Positions 41,481 through 50,010 of a stretch of DNA of 64,000 nt are shown here, piece after piece. The position numbers were made by a program, and so were the translations under genes. Under the pieces are notes generated by a model. The model worked only from the letters and a program-made list of their open reading frames with translations. It was not told the origin of the DNA and made no database searches. Within the stretch, counting starts at the first letter, position 1; each line of letters begins with the position of its first letter. The DNA comes from Myxococcota bacterium (lineage in GTDB: Bacteria; Myxococcota_A; UBA9160; UBA6930). The DNA is taken from contig JANQOX010000015.1 in NCBI GenBank assembly GCA_028285625.1, positions 62,001 to 126,000 on the forward strand, in the 5' to 3' direction.

Positions 41481-41897
41481 ATGTCGCGCAAGGTGGACAA
41501 GACCGACGAGCAGTGGCGAGAAGAACTCGGCCACGACGCCTACGTGGTCCTTCGCCAGAAGGGCACCGAGCGCGCGTTCACGGGCAAGTACCACGACTGC
41601 AAGGACGAGGGGGTGTACAAGTGTGCCGGCTGCGGCACGCCGCTGTTCCGCTCGACCACCAAGTACGACTCGGGCACCGGGTGGCCCAGCTTCTACGAGC
41701 CGATCCGCCCCGACGCCGTGGCCGAAGAGTCGGACCAGAGCCACGGCATGATCCGGACCGAGGCGCTCTGCGCGGCCTGCGGCGGTCACCTGGGCCACGT
41801 CTTTCCCGACGGGCCGGCGCCCACGGGGCAGCGCTACTGCATGAACTCGCTGTCGCTCGAACTCGACCGCGAGGCCGACCCCGAGGACGACGCCTAG
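41481..41897 (+). CDS. msrB: peptide-methionine (R)-S-oxide reductase MsrB
   Basis: A 138-residue MsrB, which reduces the R form of methionine sulfoxide in proteins. Zinc ligands are the pair CAGC (Cys48, Cys51) and a second CAAC pair; the catalytic Cys is in RYCMNSLSL near the C-terminus (about residue 120). [14 protein letters not shown] and [11 protein letters not shown] are family hallmarks. No signal peptide, so cytoplasmic. The start is set by a GGAGGAG Shine-Dalgarno. It is full length. Confidence 0.96.
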   Translation: MSRKVDKTDEQWREELGHDAYVVLRQKGTERAFTGKYHDCKDEGVYKCAGCGTPLFRSTTKYDSGTGWPSFYEPIRPDAVAEESDQSHGMIRTEALCAACGGHLGHVFPDGPAPTGQRYCMNSLSLELDREADPEDDA

Positions 41898-41903
41898 CCG
41901 GCG

Positions 41904-42119
41904 CTACTCGATGATCGCGAGGGCCTGCCGCGGGCAGAGGCGGACGGCCTCGCGCAGCTTTCCCTCTTCGTCGCCGGGGATGTCGCCCGACGTGTCGTCG
42001 CTCGCACCCTTGACCAGCAGGTGGATGTTGTCGTCGTCGTCCACCTTGAACAGGTTCGGGGCGACGTCCATACAAACGGCGTTGGCCTCGCACAGGTCGT
42101 AGTCGACCTTGACCTTCAT
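41904..42119 (-). CDS. 3Fe-4S ferredoxin, P450-partner type
   Basis: A 71-residue acidic ferredoxin. Cluster ligands are Cys10, Cys16 and Cys62 (LCPRQA); the position that would hold a further Cys between the first two is not cysteine, which marks a 3Fe-4S cluster. Such short ferredoxins commonly donate electrons to bacterial P450s. Two P450 genes in the window (23480, 48688) are possible partners; no ferredoxin reductase is present. A GAGGAGGGA Shine-Dalgarno precedes the ATG, and a TAGAGT hexamer lies inside the end of the upstream MBL gene. Confidence 0.92.
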   Translation of the reverse strand: MKVKVDYDLCEANAVCMDVAPNLFKVDDDDNIHLLVKGASDDTSGDIPGDEEGKLREAVRLCPRQALAIIE

Positions 42120-42141
42120 CGGTCCCTCCTCGCTGGGGCGA

Positions 42142-43065
42142 TCACTCTAACCCATTGGCCCGGAACCTGCCGGGCTCGACTTCGAGCACCCGCCCCGACC
42201 TGACCAGCCGCGCGATGTGCTGGCTCATGCTGCGGCGCTCGACCGGGCCGGCAAAGGGCACCGGGTCCTTGGGCCGGTAGACGAAGCGGTGCTCGGCCAC
42301 GTCCTCGAGGGTGCGGGGCTCCGAGAGGAAGTCGATCAGCCGCGCCTCGCGCGTGCGGATGACCGCGGCATAGCGTTCGAGCCGCTCGAGGAAGGTGGCT
42401 CGGTCCACCACGCCGATGTGGTGGAATGTGGCGTAGTGGGTCGCCTCGACCTCGCGCACCCGCTCGAGGGAGCGTTCGAAGTCCTCGAGGTCGGACCAGG
42501 CGTCCCCGTAGTAGGGACCGAAGCTCGAGAGGTCGATGTCGCCCAGGTAGAGCAGTTCACCCGGCTCGATCAGGAGCGCCGAGTGGCCCCGGGTATGGCC
42601 GGGCGTGTGGATCACCCGGATCGTGGCGCCGCCCAGGTCGAAGACGTCTCCGTCGCGAAAGGCCTGTGCGTCGGGCCGGGTCATCAGGTGGAACTGGTCC
42701 ACCACGACCTTGCGGAACGCCGCGTCCACCGCCTCGTCGTCGAAACCGTAGATCGCCATGAAGTCGTCCAGCGAGCGGATGCCCACGACGTCGTCTTCGT
42801 GCAGGTGCCAGGGCACGTCGGGGAACAGGTGGTTCCCGGCCACGTGGTCCTCGTGGCAGTGACTGTTGATCACCCGGTCTACGCGCGGCAGGCGGCCGCC
42901 GGCATGCCGCGGAAGGACGCCGAGCGACGGGTCGATGATCACGGTCTCGTCGCGGCCCCGCACCAGCAGCGAGTTGCCCTGCGGGTACTTGCCCTGCTGC
43001 GCGCCGAACAGCACGGTGCAGGCGCCCACCTCGAGATCGATCAGCTCGGCTCCGTCGTCGCTCAT
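42142..43065 (-). CDS. metallo-beta-lactamase-fold hydrolase
   Basis: A 307-residue MBL-fold protein. The metal-binding HxHxDH-type motif reads NSHCHEDHVAGN, with later ligands in HTPGHTRGHS and YLGDIDLSSFGP. A C-terminal helical region of about 100 residues ending in a winged-helix-like QHIARLVRSGRVLEVEPGRF follows, as in glyoxalase-II-like MBL proteins with a C-terminal domain. The start MSDDGAEL is supported by TACCTT-N7-ATG. It is divergent from the EVE gene; 22 bases separate it from the ferredoxin gene downstream. Substrate unknown. Confidence 0.83.
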   Translation of the reverse strand: MSDDGAELIDLEVGACTVLFGAQQGKYPQGNSLLVRGRDETVIIDPSLGVLPRHAGGRLPRVDRVINSHCHEDHVAGNHLFPDVPWHLHEDDVVGIRSLDDFMAIYGFDDEAVDAAFRKVVVDQFHLMTRPDAQAFRDGDVFDLGGATIRVIHTPGHTRGHSALLIEPGELLYLGDIDLSSFGPYYGDAWSDLEDFERSLERVREVEATHYATFHHIGVVDRATFLERLERYAAVIRTREARLIDFLSEPRTLEDVAEHRFVYRPKDPVPFAGPVERRSMSQHIARLVRSGRVLEVEPGRFRANGLE

Positions 43066-43072
43066 GGCCTCG

Positions 43073-43078
43073 AAGGTA
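43073..43078 (-). promoter_or_regulatory. candidate -10 (TACCTT), leaderless MBL gene
   Basis: TACCTT on the minus strand is followed by seven bases and the ATG at 43065. Confidence 0.4.
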
Positions 43079-43104
43079 GGGGGCCAGGGCACCTCGCGCC
43101 GGGC

Positions 43105-43110
43105 TAGGAT
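43105..43110 (+). promoter_or_regulatory. candidate -10 (TAGGAT) for the EVE-domain gene
   Basis: TAGGAT lies 19 bases before the ATG at 43130; a GAGGAGGG Shine-Dalgarno lies between, so this message has a short leader. Confidence 0.35.
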
Positions 43111-43129
43111 CTCGGGCCGAGGAGGGTCC

Positions 43130-43567
43130 ATGGCCGCCCGCCGCAAGTACTGGCTCGTAAAATCGGAACCCTTCAAGTACTCGTGGGAGCAGTTCGTGAA
43201 GGACGGCTCCACCTATTGGGACGGTGTCCGCAACGCCATGGCGCGCAACAACCTGCGCGACATGAGCAAGGGCGACCTCGTCCTCTACTACCACTCCAAC
43301 GAGGGCAAGGAGGTCGTGGGCGTCGCCAGGATCACCGGCGAGTCGTACCAGGATCCCACGACCGACGACGACCGCTGGGTCGTGGTCGACCTCGCGCCGG
43401 TCACGCCGCTCACCGAGCCGGTGACGCTCGCCCAGATCAAGGCCGACGCGAAGCTCGCCGACATCCCGCTGGTGCGCATGTCGCGGCTGTCGGTGATGCC
43501 GATCCCGAAGCCCGCCTTCGACCGCATCCTCAAGATGGGCAAGACGAAGCTGCCCGCCTCGGCCTAG
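43130..43567 (+). CDS. EVE-domain protein
   Basis: A 145-residue single EVE (PUA-like) domain: RKYWLVKSEPFKYSWEQF, WDGVRNAMARNNLRDM, GDLVLYYHSNEGKEVVGVA and LSVMPIPKPAFDRIL are classic. EVE domains bind modified bases or RNA and are linked to stress and, when fused, to restriction. Here it stands alone and full length, ahead of two acyl-CoA dehydrogenase genes whose first GTG overlaps its TAG (TAGTG). A functional link to lipid catabolism is not evident. Confidence 0.92.
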   Translation: MAARRKYWLVKSEPFKYSWEQFVKDGSTYWDGVRNAMARNNLRDMSKGDLVLYYHSNEGKEVVGVARITGESYQDPTTDDDRWVVVDLAPVTPLTEPVTLAQIKADAKLADIPLVRMSRLSVMPIPKPAFDRILKMGKTKLPASA

Positions 43568-44640
43568 TGTTCGACGCCGATCCCGGTGAAGAGCTGGCGC
43601 TGGTCGTCGAGACCGCGCGCAAATTCGCGCTCGAAGCGCTGCAGCCGCACCTGCGCGAAGCCGAGGCCGCCCGTGGGGTGGAGGGCTCGGTTCATGAGGA
43701 CTACCACGCCATCGGGCTGGCGGGGCTCGAGCTGCCCGAGGCGCATGGAGGGGCCGGCCTCTCTTCGGTCGCGCGCGCGCTCGTGAACGAAGAACTCGGG
43801 GCTGCGGACGCCGGCGCCGCACTGGCGCTCGACCCCCTGGGTCCGGCGCTCCATCCGGCGCTCGAGATGGGCCTGGCGCTCGAGCCGTTGGCGGCGCACG
43901 GGGCACGTCCGGGTAGCCGCGTGGTGTTGGCGACGGATCTCGACGGCCAGGTTTCGGTGGGCGGTGACCGCGTCACGGCCGAGCTGCCCTATGTGCCGGC
44001 CGACCGCGCGGATGCCGTCGTGGTGCTCGCCGGCGACACCTGTGCGTGCGTGATCGAGGGCATCGCAATCGAGCCCCTGCGCGGCGCGGGGCTGCGCGCG
44101 GCGGGAGGCGGTCGCCTGCGGGCCGACGGCCCGGCGGTCGCGACGGTCTGTGACCCGGCGGGGGCGGCGCGCGCGCGGGCGCGCATCCGCCTGTACGTGG
44201 CTTCGCTGCTGCTCGGTGTGCTGCGCGCGACCTGCGCGTTCTCGCGCGACTACGCCCAGCAGCGCGAGGCATTCGGTCGGCCCATCGCACACCACCAGGC
44301 CCTGGCGTTCTTGATCACCGACATGAAGATGGCCGTCGACGGTGCGCGCCTGCTCGTGCACGAGGCGGCCTGGCGACTCGAAGCCGGGCTGCCGGCCGAG
44401 GCCGCGGCGGCTTCGGCGCTGGCCCAATGCGTCGAGGCATCGCGCACGGTGGGGCCAGACGGCGTGCAGATTCTCGGGGGCCATGGCTTCATGGCCGACT
44501 ACCCCGTCGAGAAGCACATGCGCGAAGCACGGGCCCTGGGCCTTCTGTTCGGCGGGTTCGACGCGGCGGTCGAGGAGGCGGGTCGCCGCGTGTGTGGCAA
44601 CGATGCACCCCTCGGGCTCGTCGAGAGCGCGCTCTCGTGA
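43567..44640 (+). CDS. acyl-CoA dehydrogenase, degenerate-type subunit
   Basis: A 357-residue acyl-CoA dehydrogenase-fold protein, very Ala-rich. Recognisable parts are GLAGLELPEAHGGAGLSSVA, QQREAFGRPIAHHQALAFLI and VQILGGHGFMADYPVEKHM. The middle FAD/substrate domain is short, and the C-terminus (LGLLFGGFDAAVEEAG) lacks the catalytic xEGT. It looks like the non-catalytic partner of the full-size dehydrogenase that begins 19 bases after its stop. The GTG start overlaps the EVE stop by one base. Confidence 0.8.
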   Translation: MFDADPGEELALVVETARKFALEALQPHLREAEAARGVEGSVHEDYHAIGLAGLELPEAHGGAGLSSVARALVNEELGAADAGAALALDPLGPALHPALEMGLALEPLAAHGARPGSRVVLATDLDGQVSVGGDRVTAELPYVPADRADAVVVLAGDTCACVIEGIAIEPLRGAGLRAAGGGRLRADGPAVATVCDPAGAARARARIRLYVASLLLGVLRATCAFSRDYAQQREAFGRPIAHHQALAFLITDMKMAVDGARLLVHEAAWRLEAGLPAEAAAASALAQCVEASRTVGPDGVQILGGHGFMADYPVEKHMREARALGLLFGGFDAAVEEAGRRVCGNDAPLGLVESALS

Positions 44641-44659
44641 CGACCCGGCGAGGCGCCTA

Positions 44660-45826
44660 GTGGATTTCTCCGTCGACGACGCGGCGCGCGAGCGCATCGA
44701 GGCCCTGCGCGCGTTCGGCCGCGAGCACGTTCGGCCGGCCGGGCTCGAAGCCGACCGCGAGGGCCGCCCGATCCCGGTGGGGCACGCGTACTTCGATGCG
44801 GCCATGCAGCACGGCTATGGCCGCACTCGTTGGGGGCGAGAAGATGCCGACGCGGGCGCCTCGAACACCCGGATGGCGCTGCTGCTGGCCGAAGAGTTCG
44901 CGTACTGGGACCGCGGCGTGATGATCGCGAACCCCGGGCCGAGCCTGCCCGAGCAGAGCGTGATCGGCATGGGCACCGACGAGCAGAAGGAGCGCTACCT
45001 GGGCCCCTTCGTCGCGCCCGACCGGCCCCGCTGGGCCTGCTTCGCCATGACCGAGCCCGGCGCCGGTTCCGATGCCGCGGCCATCCAGACCCGCGCGCGA
45101 AAGGACGGCGACGGGTGGATCCTGAACGGCGCCAAGTGTTTCATCGGCTCGGCCTCGCGCAGCGACTGGATCCTCGTGCAGGCGACCCTCGATCCCACGA
45201 AGGGCCGGGCCGCGCAGCGCGCGTTCTTCGTCGAGCAGGGCACGCCGGGCCTCGGCCCCTTCAAGACCGAGAAGAAGATGGGCCTCAAGGCCTACGAGTC
45301 GGCGTCGTTCTCGCTCACCGACGTGCGCGTGCCGGCGGCGAACCTGTTGGGTGGCGAAGCCCGCTACGAGCGCAAGGCGGGCTTCAAGGCCGCCATGCAG
45401 ACGTTCAACGCCGGCCGACCGGTGATCGCGGCCAACGCGGTGGGCATCGGACGGGCGGCCCTGGACGAGGCGATTCGCTTCGCACGCGAGCACGACCTGC
45501 TGGGCCGCGATCGGGTGCGCGACCGCATCGAGGCCATGGCCCGCAAGGTGCGCATGGCGCGGTTGGTCTGCCTGCGCGCCGGTCAGCTGGCCGATCTGCG
45601 GCGCGCGAACATCCAGGAGGCGTCGATGTCGAAGGCGCTGGCCGCAACCGTGGCGCTCGAGTCCGCATCGCTGGGTCTCGAGCTGCTGGGCGCGGCCGGT
45701 GCCCGGGGCGACGCCCTGATCGAGAAGCTCTATCGCGACGCCAAGGCCATGGACATCGTCGAGGGCACGGGCCAGATCCAACGCATGATCATCGCCCGCC
45801 AACTCGTGGGCCTCCCCCGCAACTAG
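44660..45826 (+). CDS. acyl-CoA dehydrogenase, canonical
   Basis: A 388-residue acyl-CoA dehydrogenase. MTEPGAGSDAAAIQTRARK (FAD/substrate loop), LNGAKCFIGSASRSDW, MGLKAYESASFSLTDVRVP and the C-terminal IVEGTGQIQRMIIARQL are seen. The catalytic Glu of the xEGT motif is present, unlike in the other dehydrogenases of the window. It is paired with the degenerate subunit upstream and an enoyl-CoA hydratase downstream, forming a two-step beta-oxidation module. The GTG start comes two bases after a TAG; no good Shine-Dalgarno is visible. Acyl substrate unknown. Confidence 0.88.
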   Translation: MDFSVDDAARERIEALRAFGREHVRPAGLEADREGRPIPVGHAYFDAAMQHGYGRTRWGREDADAGASNTRMALLLAEEFAYWDRGVMIANPGPSLPEQSVIGMGTDEQKERYLGPFVAPDRPRWACFAMTEPGAGSDAAAIQTRARKDGDGWILNGAKCFIGSASRSDWILVQATLDPTKGRAAQRAFFVEQGTPGLGPFKTEKKMGLKAYESASFSLTDVRVPAANLLGGEARYERKAGFKAAMQTFNAGRPVIAANAVGIGRAALDEAIRFAREHDLLGRDRVRDRIEAMARKVRMARLVCLRAGQLADLRRANIQEASMSKALAATVALESASLGLELLGAAGARGDALIEKLYRDAKAMDIVEGTGQIQRMIIARQLVGLPRN

Positions 45827-45849
45827 CGTCCCGGAGAACGAGGAGTCGT

Positions 45850-46641
45850 ATGGACGCGCAGAAATTCGGGGATGTGGCGGTCTCGCTCGGGGACGACCGG
45901 GTGGCGACGGCGGAGATCCGTCGGCCGCCGGCAAACTTCTTCGACCAGGCGCTGATCCGGTCGCTGGCCGAGGCCTTCGAGCAGCTCGCGACGGGAGACG
46001 ACTGCCGTGCGATCGTGCTCTGCTCCGAGGGCAAGCACTTCTGCGCCGGTGCGAACTTCGGGGGCGGTGCCCGCGACGAGGGTGAGCGGGGCGCCCAGCT
46101 CGAGACCGGTCACCTCTACGACGAGGCGGTGCGGCTGTTTGCGACCCCCCTGCCGGTGGTCGCTGCCGTACAGGGGGCCGCCATCGGCGGGGGGCTCGGC
46201 CTGGCGCTGTTTCCCGACTTTCGGGTGGCCTGCCCCGAAGCGCGCTTCAGCGCCAACTTTGCGCGCCTGGGCTTCCACCACGGGTTCGGGCTGTCGGTGA
46301 CGCTCCCCCGCCTGGTGGGGCAGCAGGCCGCGATGGATCTGCTCTACACCGGCCGCCGGGTGCCCGGCGAAGAGGCGCTCGCGCTCGGCCTGTGCGATCG
46401 GCTCGTGCCCGCCGACGGCCTGCGCGACGAGGCCCTGGGCCTGGCTCGCGAGATCGCGCTTTCGGCGCCGCTGGCGATCCGCTCGATCCGCCAGACGCTG
46501 CGGGGCGACCTGGCCGACGCGATTCGCCGGGCTACCGACCGCGAGAAGGCCGAGCAGGATCGGCTCCAGCGAACCGCCGATTTCAAGGAAGGCGTGCGCG
46601 CGATGGCCGAGCGCCGCACGCCCGACTTCGAGGGTCGCTAG
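45850..46641 (+). CDS. enoyl-CoA hydratase/isomerase family protein
   Basis: A 263-residue crotonase-fold protein. Oxyanion-hole elements: EGKHFCAGANFGGG and VQGAAIGGGLGLALF; then FSANFARLGFHHGFGLSVTL, where the catalytic-type Glu of hydratases is replaced by a Gly/His-rich stretch, so hydratase, isomerase or hydrolase activity cannot be told apart. It follows the two dehydrogenase genes by 23 bases with an AGGAG upstream of the ATG, consistent with a beta-oxidation run. Confidence 0.85.
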   Translation: MDAQKFGDVAVSLGDDRVATAEIRRPPANFFDQALIRSLAEAFEQLATGDDCRAIVLCSEGKHFCAGANFGGGARDEGERGAQLETGHLYDEAVRLFATPLPVVAAVQGAAIGGGLGLALFPDFRVACPEARFSANFARLGFHHGFGLSVTLPRLVGQQAAMDLLYTGRRVPGEEALALGLCDRLVPADGLRDEALGLAREIALSAPLAIRSIRQTLRGDLADAIRRATDREKAEQDRLQRTADFKEGVRAMAERRTPDFEGR

Positions 46642-46644
46642 CCG

Positions 46645-47280
46645 ATGGCGCGATCGAGAGAAGCGCTCGAGGAGATCTCGAAGCGCACCCTGACCCACTA
46701 CGCGACGAACGCGCGCTCGTTCTGGGAGGGGACGCACGACCACGACGTGTCGCAGAACCTCGACGCCCTGCTCGAGGCCATCGGCGGAGAGGCGCCGCTC
46801 CGGATCCTCGACTTCGGCTGCGGACCCGGCCGCGACCTGGCCGAGCTGCGCCGTCGCGGGCACGACCCGGTGGGGCTCGACGGCGCGGAACCGTTCGTGC
46901 GCATGGCCCGCGAGCACGCCGGCGTACCCGTGCTGCATCAGGACTTTCTCGCCCTCGACCTCCCCGAGGCGCGCTTCGACGGCGTCTTCGCCAACGCATC
47001 GCTCTTCCATGTCCCGACGGCCGAGCTGCCTCGCGTGTTGGGCGCGCTGCGACGCACCCTCAGGCCCGGAGGCGTGCTGTTCGCCTCGAATCCGCGTGGC
47101 GACAACCAGGAGGGCTTCCAGGGCGAGCGCTACGGTGCCTATCACGATTTCGAGCGCTGGCGTGAGCTGGTGCTCGGGGCCGGGTTCGAAGCCCTGCACC
47201 ACTACTACCGCCCGCCCGGCCTGCCTCGGGACCAGCAGCCCTGGCTCGCGAGCTTGTGGCGAAGGCCCGAGGCCACGTGA
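46645..47280 (+). CDS. class I SAM-dependent methyltransferase
   Basis: A 211-residue methyltransferase. SAM-binding motif I is complete (ILDFGCGPGRDLAEL), motif II acidic end in VGLDGAEPFV, motif IV in DGVFANASLFHVP and post-core RTLRPGGVLFASNPRG. It starts three bases after the hydratase stop, and the selO GTG overlaps its stop. The closest general type is the small-molecule methyltransferase (UbiE/Methyltransf_11) group; acceptor unknown. Confidence 0.87.
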   Translation: MARSREALEEISKRTLTHYATNARSFWEGTHDHDVSQNLDALLEAIGGEAPLRILDFGCGPGRDLAELRRRGHDPVGLDGAEPFVRMAREHAGVPVLHQDFLALDLPEARFDGVFANASLFHVPTAELPRVLGALRRTLRPGGVLFASNPRGDNQEGFQGERYGAYHDFERWRELVLGAGFEALHHYYRPPGLPRDQQPWLASLWRRPEAT

Positions 47281-48701
47281 CCGCCTACCAGCCCGATCCG
47301 CGGCACGCCGAGCTAGGCGCCGACTTCATGGACGAAGTCGATGCGGCGACCTTTCCCGAGCTGCGCCTGCGCCATCGCAACCAGCGCTGGGCCGAACGCA
47401 TCGGCCTGGGCGAACTGGACGACGCGCGCTGGCTCGCGCACTTCGGCGAGTTCGAACCCCTACCCGGAAACCTGCCGCGACCTCTGGCCCTGCGATACCA
47501 CGGTCACCAGTTCCAGACCTACAACCCCGACCTCGGCGACGGCCGCGGCTTTCTGTTCGCGCAGCTTCGCGACGACACGGGTCGGCTGCTCGACCTGGGC
47601 ACCAAGGGCAGCGGCGAGACGCCGTGGTCGCGCGGGGGCGACGGCCGCCTCACGCTCAAGGGCGGCGTGCGCGAGGTGCTGGCCACGGCGCTGCTCGAGG
47701 CGCTGGGGGTCTACACGAGCAAGAGCCTGAGCCTGATCGAGACCGGCGAGGCCCTCGAGCGGGGAGACGAACCCTCGCCCACGCGCTCGTCGGTGCTGGT
47801 GCGGCTCAGCCATTCGCACATTCGGATCGGCAGCTTCCAGCGCCAGGCCTACCACGACCGCGCCGACAACCTGGAGCGCCTGGTCGACCACGTGGCGGCG
47901 CTTCACGCACCCGAGGTCGCTGACCGCCAGGGCGCTGCACGCGCCACGGCCCTGCTGCGCTTCGTCGCCACCCGGTCCGCCGATCTCGCCGCGAGCTGGA
48001 TGGCCGCGGGCTTCGTGCACGGCGTGCTCAACACCGACAACCTGAACGTCACCGGCGAGAGCTTCGACTACGGGCCGTTCCGCTTCTTGCCCACCTACGA
48101 CCCGGCCTTCACGGCGGCCTACTTCGACCGCACCGGGCTCTACGCCTACGGGCACCAGCCCGACGTCGTGCAGTGGAACCTGGCACGCCTGGCAGAGGCG
48201 CTGCTGCCCATCGGCGATCGCGAGCCGCTGATCGAAGTGCTGCGCACCTACCCTGGGCACTACTGGCGGGCGCTCGCGCGGCACACCCGCCGCCGCCTGG
48301 GTCTTGCGCCCCGGGAGGATGCTTCGGCCGAGCAGGCCCAGGCGTTCGCGACCGCCGTGCACCAGTTCCTGCACGAGAGCCAGGTGCCCTTCGAGCGCTT
48401 CCACTTCGACTGGCACGGAGGCCTCGAAGCCGACGCACGGGCGCGCAAGAGCCCCGAGGCCGCGCGCTACGAAGGCCCCGCCTTCGACGCGTTTCGCGAC
48501 GCGCTGGCCGGCCACGAGCCGGCGCCGCGGACGGAGGCGACCGATGGCTATCTCGCCGGCGGGCGCCCCTGCACGCTCCTCATCGACGAGATCGAGTCGC
48601 TCTGGTCCGCGATCGCCGACCGCGACGACTGGGCGCCGTTCGAGGCCAAGCTCGCGGAGATCGAGCGGGCGCGCGAAGCGTTCGCGCCTAGCTCTTCTTG
48701 A
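47277..48701 (+). CDS. selO: protein adenylyltransferase SelO (YdiU family)
   Basis: A 474-residue SelO/YdiU pseudokinase-fold enzyme, which AMPylates proteins on Ser, Thr or Tyr using ATP bound in a flipped pose. YHGHQFQTYNPDLGDGRGFL, DLGTKGSGETPWSRGGDGRL, VRLSHSHIRIGSFQ, the active-site HGVLNTDNLNVTGESFDYGP and TYPGHYWRALARHTR are visible. It is full length. The bacterial C-terminal selenocysteine/Cys is not apparent (end AFAPSSS). The GTG start is coupled to the methyltransferase stop; its end overlaps the convergent P450 gene by 14 bases. Confidence 0.94.
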   Translation: MTAYQPDPRHAELGADFMDEVDAATFPELRLRHRNQRWAERIGLGELDDARWLAHFGEFEPLPGNLPRPLALRYHGHQFQTYNPDLGDGRGFLFAQLRDDTGRLLDLGTKGSGETPWSRGGDGRLTLKGGVREVLATALLEALGVYTSKSLSLIETGEALERGDEPSPTRSSVLVRLSHSHIRIGSFQRQAYHDRADNLERLVDHVAALHAPEVADRQGAARATALLRFVATRSADLAASWMAAGFVHGVLNTDNLNVTGESFDYGPFRFLPTYDPAFTAAYFDRTGLYAYGHQPDVVQWNLARLAEALLPIGDREPLIEVLRTYPGHYWRALARHTRRRLGLAPREDASAEQAQAFATAVHQFLHESQVPFERFHFDWHGGLEADARARKSPEAARYEGPAFDAFRDALAGHEPAPRTEATDGYLAGGRPCTLLIDEIESLWSAIADRDDWAPFEAKLAEIERAREAFAPSSS

Positions 48702-49941
48702 TGCGGTAGCGCACCGGTAGGTGCTTGAGGCCCACCACGAAGCTGGCACGGATCCACTCGGGCTCGCCGATGATCTCCCAGTGCTCTACGCGGCGGGCCA
48801 GCTCTTCGACGATCGCGCGCTGGCTTCGCCGGGCCAGGTGGGCGCCCATGCAGAAGTGCTCGCCATAGCCGAAGCCGATGTGCCGGTTGGGTCTTCGGTC
48901 GATGTCGAACTCGAAGGGCCGATCGAAAACGTCCTCGTCGCGGTTGGCCGAGCCGTAGAACATGAGCAGCGGTTCGCCCTTGCGGATCTTCTGGCCGCCC
49001 ACCTCGGTGTCGCATGCGGCAGTGCGCTTCATGGTGTTCACCGATGAGGTCCAGCGCACGATCTCCTCGACTGCGTCGGCGGCGCGGCCCAGGTCGGCCT
49101 GCACCTTGCCGAACTGCTCCGGGTGCTCGATCAGCGCGCGGAAGCCGCCGGCCAGCGCATTCTTGGTGGTGTCGTGGCCGGCGTTGAAGACGATCAGGTA
49201 GTAGCCGAGCGTCTCCATCGGCCCCATGGGCTGGCCATCGACCTGGCCGTTGGCCAGGATGCTCGCGAGGTCGTCCGTGGGGTTGTCGCGCCGGTCCTGG
49301 ATGATCGGCAGGAACAACTCCAGGAACTCGGTGCCCAGCTGTCGGAAGTCCTCGGGGGTGGTGCGCCCCCCGCCCAGCTCGGGATCGTCCGCAGCGAACA
49401 GGCGGTTCGAGAGCTCGAGGATCTTGGCCTCCTGCTCGCGCGGTACTCCCAGCGCGGTGGCGAGGATGCGCAGCGGGTGGCTCACGGCCATGCCCATGGC
49501 GAGGTCGGTCTCTCCCTCGCCGGTCTCGCCCGCCAGTTCGTCCACCAGGCGACGCGCGCTCTCCTCGACGGCGCCGTCGATGCGGGCGAGCGCGCGCGGC
49601 GTGAACCACGGGCTCGCCACCCGGCGCACCTTGCGGTGCTCGGGCGGATCCATGGTGATGACGACGCGCATGTTGGAGAACGCTGCCGCCGGGTCGACCT
49701 CGGGCTGCTCGCGTGGCATGAGCGTGATGCCGGGCTCCGACAAGAACTTGTCGGGCTGGCGCGAGATGGCGCAGATGTCGGCGTGGCGCGTGACCGCCCA
49801 GAAGGGCTCGACGATCTCGTCGGGGAAGTCACACCACTGGACGGGCGCTTCCTTGCGCAGTCGCGTCCAGAGCTCGTGGGGCGGGCCGTTCTCGCCGTAG
49901 TAGACGGGGTCGATCAGGTCGAAGAGTTCGTCTCGGGCCAT
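48688..49941 (-). CDS. cytochrome P450
   Basis: A 417-residue soluble P450. I-helix FNAGHDTTKNA, K-helix EIVR, and the haem loop FGYGEHFCMGAHLAR with ligand Cys364 are complete. It resembles the P450 at 23480 in general plan (MDPPEHRKVRRVASPWFTPRA) but is a different gene, not a recent duplicate. Substrates of such family members include terpenes, sterols and fatty acids. Its start is set by TAGAGT-N6-ATG, and that start region is tandemly duplicated. It lies 45 bases downstream of the sterol-desaturase-family gene. The 3' end overlaps selO. Confidence 0.87.
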   Translation of the reverse strand: MARDELFDLIDPVYYGENGPPHELWTRLRKEAPVQWCDFPDEIVEPFWAVTRHADICAISRQPDKFLSEPGITLMPREQPEVDPAAAFSNMRVVITMDPPEHRKVRRVASPWFTPRALARIDGAVEESARRLVDELAGETGEGETDLAMGMAVSHPLRILATALGVPREQEAKILELSNRLFAADDPELGGGRTTPEDFRQLGTEFLELFLPIIQDRRDNPTDDLASILANGQVDGQPMGPMETLGYYLIVFNAGHDTTKNALAGGFRALIEHPEQFGKVQADLGRAADAVEEIVRWTSSVNTMKRTAACDTEVGGQKIRKGEPLLMFYGSANRDEDVFDRPFEFDIDRRPNRHIGFGYGEHFCMGAHLARRSQRAIVEELARRVEHWEIIGEPEWIRASFVVGLKHLPVRYRIKKS

Positions 49942-50010
49942 CCCGAAACTCTAACCGACCCGCTCGCCCGGGGGCATCCCGAAGCTCTAACCGACCCGCT
50001 CGCCCCGGTC
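49939..50010. repeat. 36-bp tandem duplication at the P450 start
   Basis: Two adjacent copies (49939-49974 and 49975-50010) share 30 of their first 31 bases, beginning CATCCCGAA. The left copy holds the P450 start codon and its TAGAGT -10; the right copy holds an equivalent TAGAGC, six bases and ATG, plus the last codons and stop of the desaturase-family gene. Confidence 0.8.
49948..49953 (-). promoter_or_regulatory. candidate -10 (TAGAGT), leaderless P450
   Basis: TAGAGT on the minus strand, six bases (TTCGGG), then the ATG at 49941. The unit is repeated 36 bases upstream with TAGAGC. Confidence 0.5.

Noticed and set aside
43130-43567. EVE protein as part of a restriction or defence island
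   Set aside because: No nuclease, methylase or other defence gene is nearby; the neighbours are lipid-metabolism genes.
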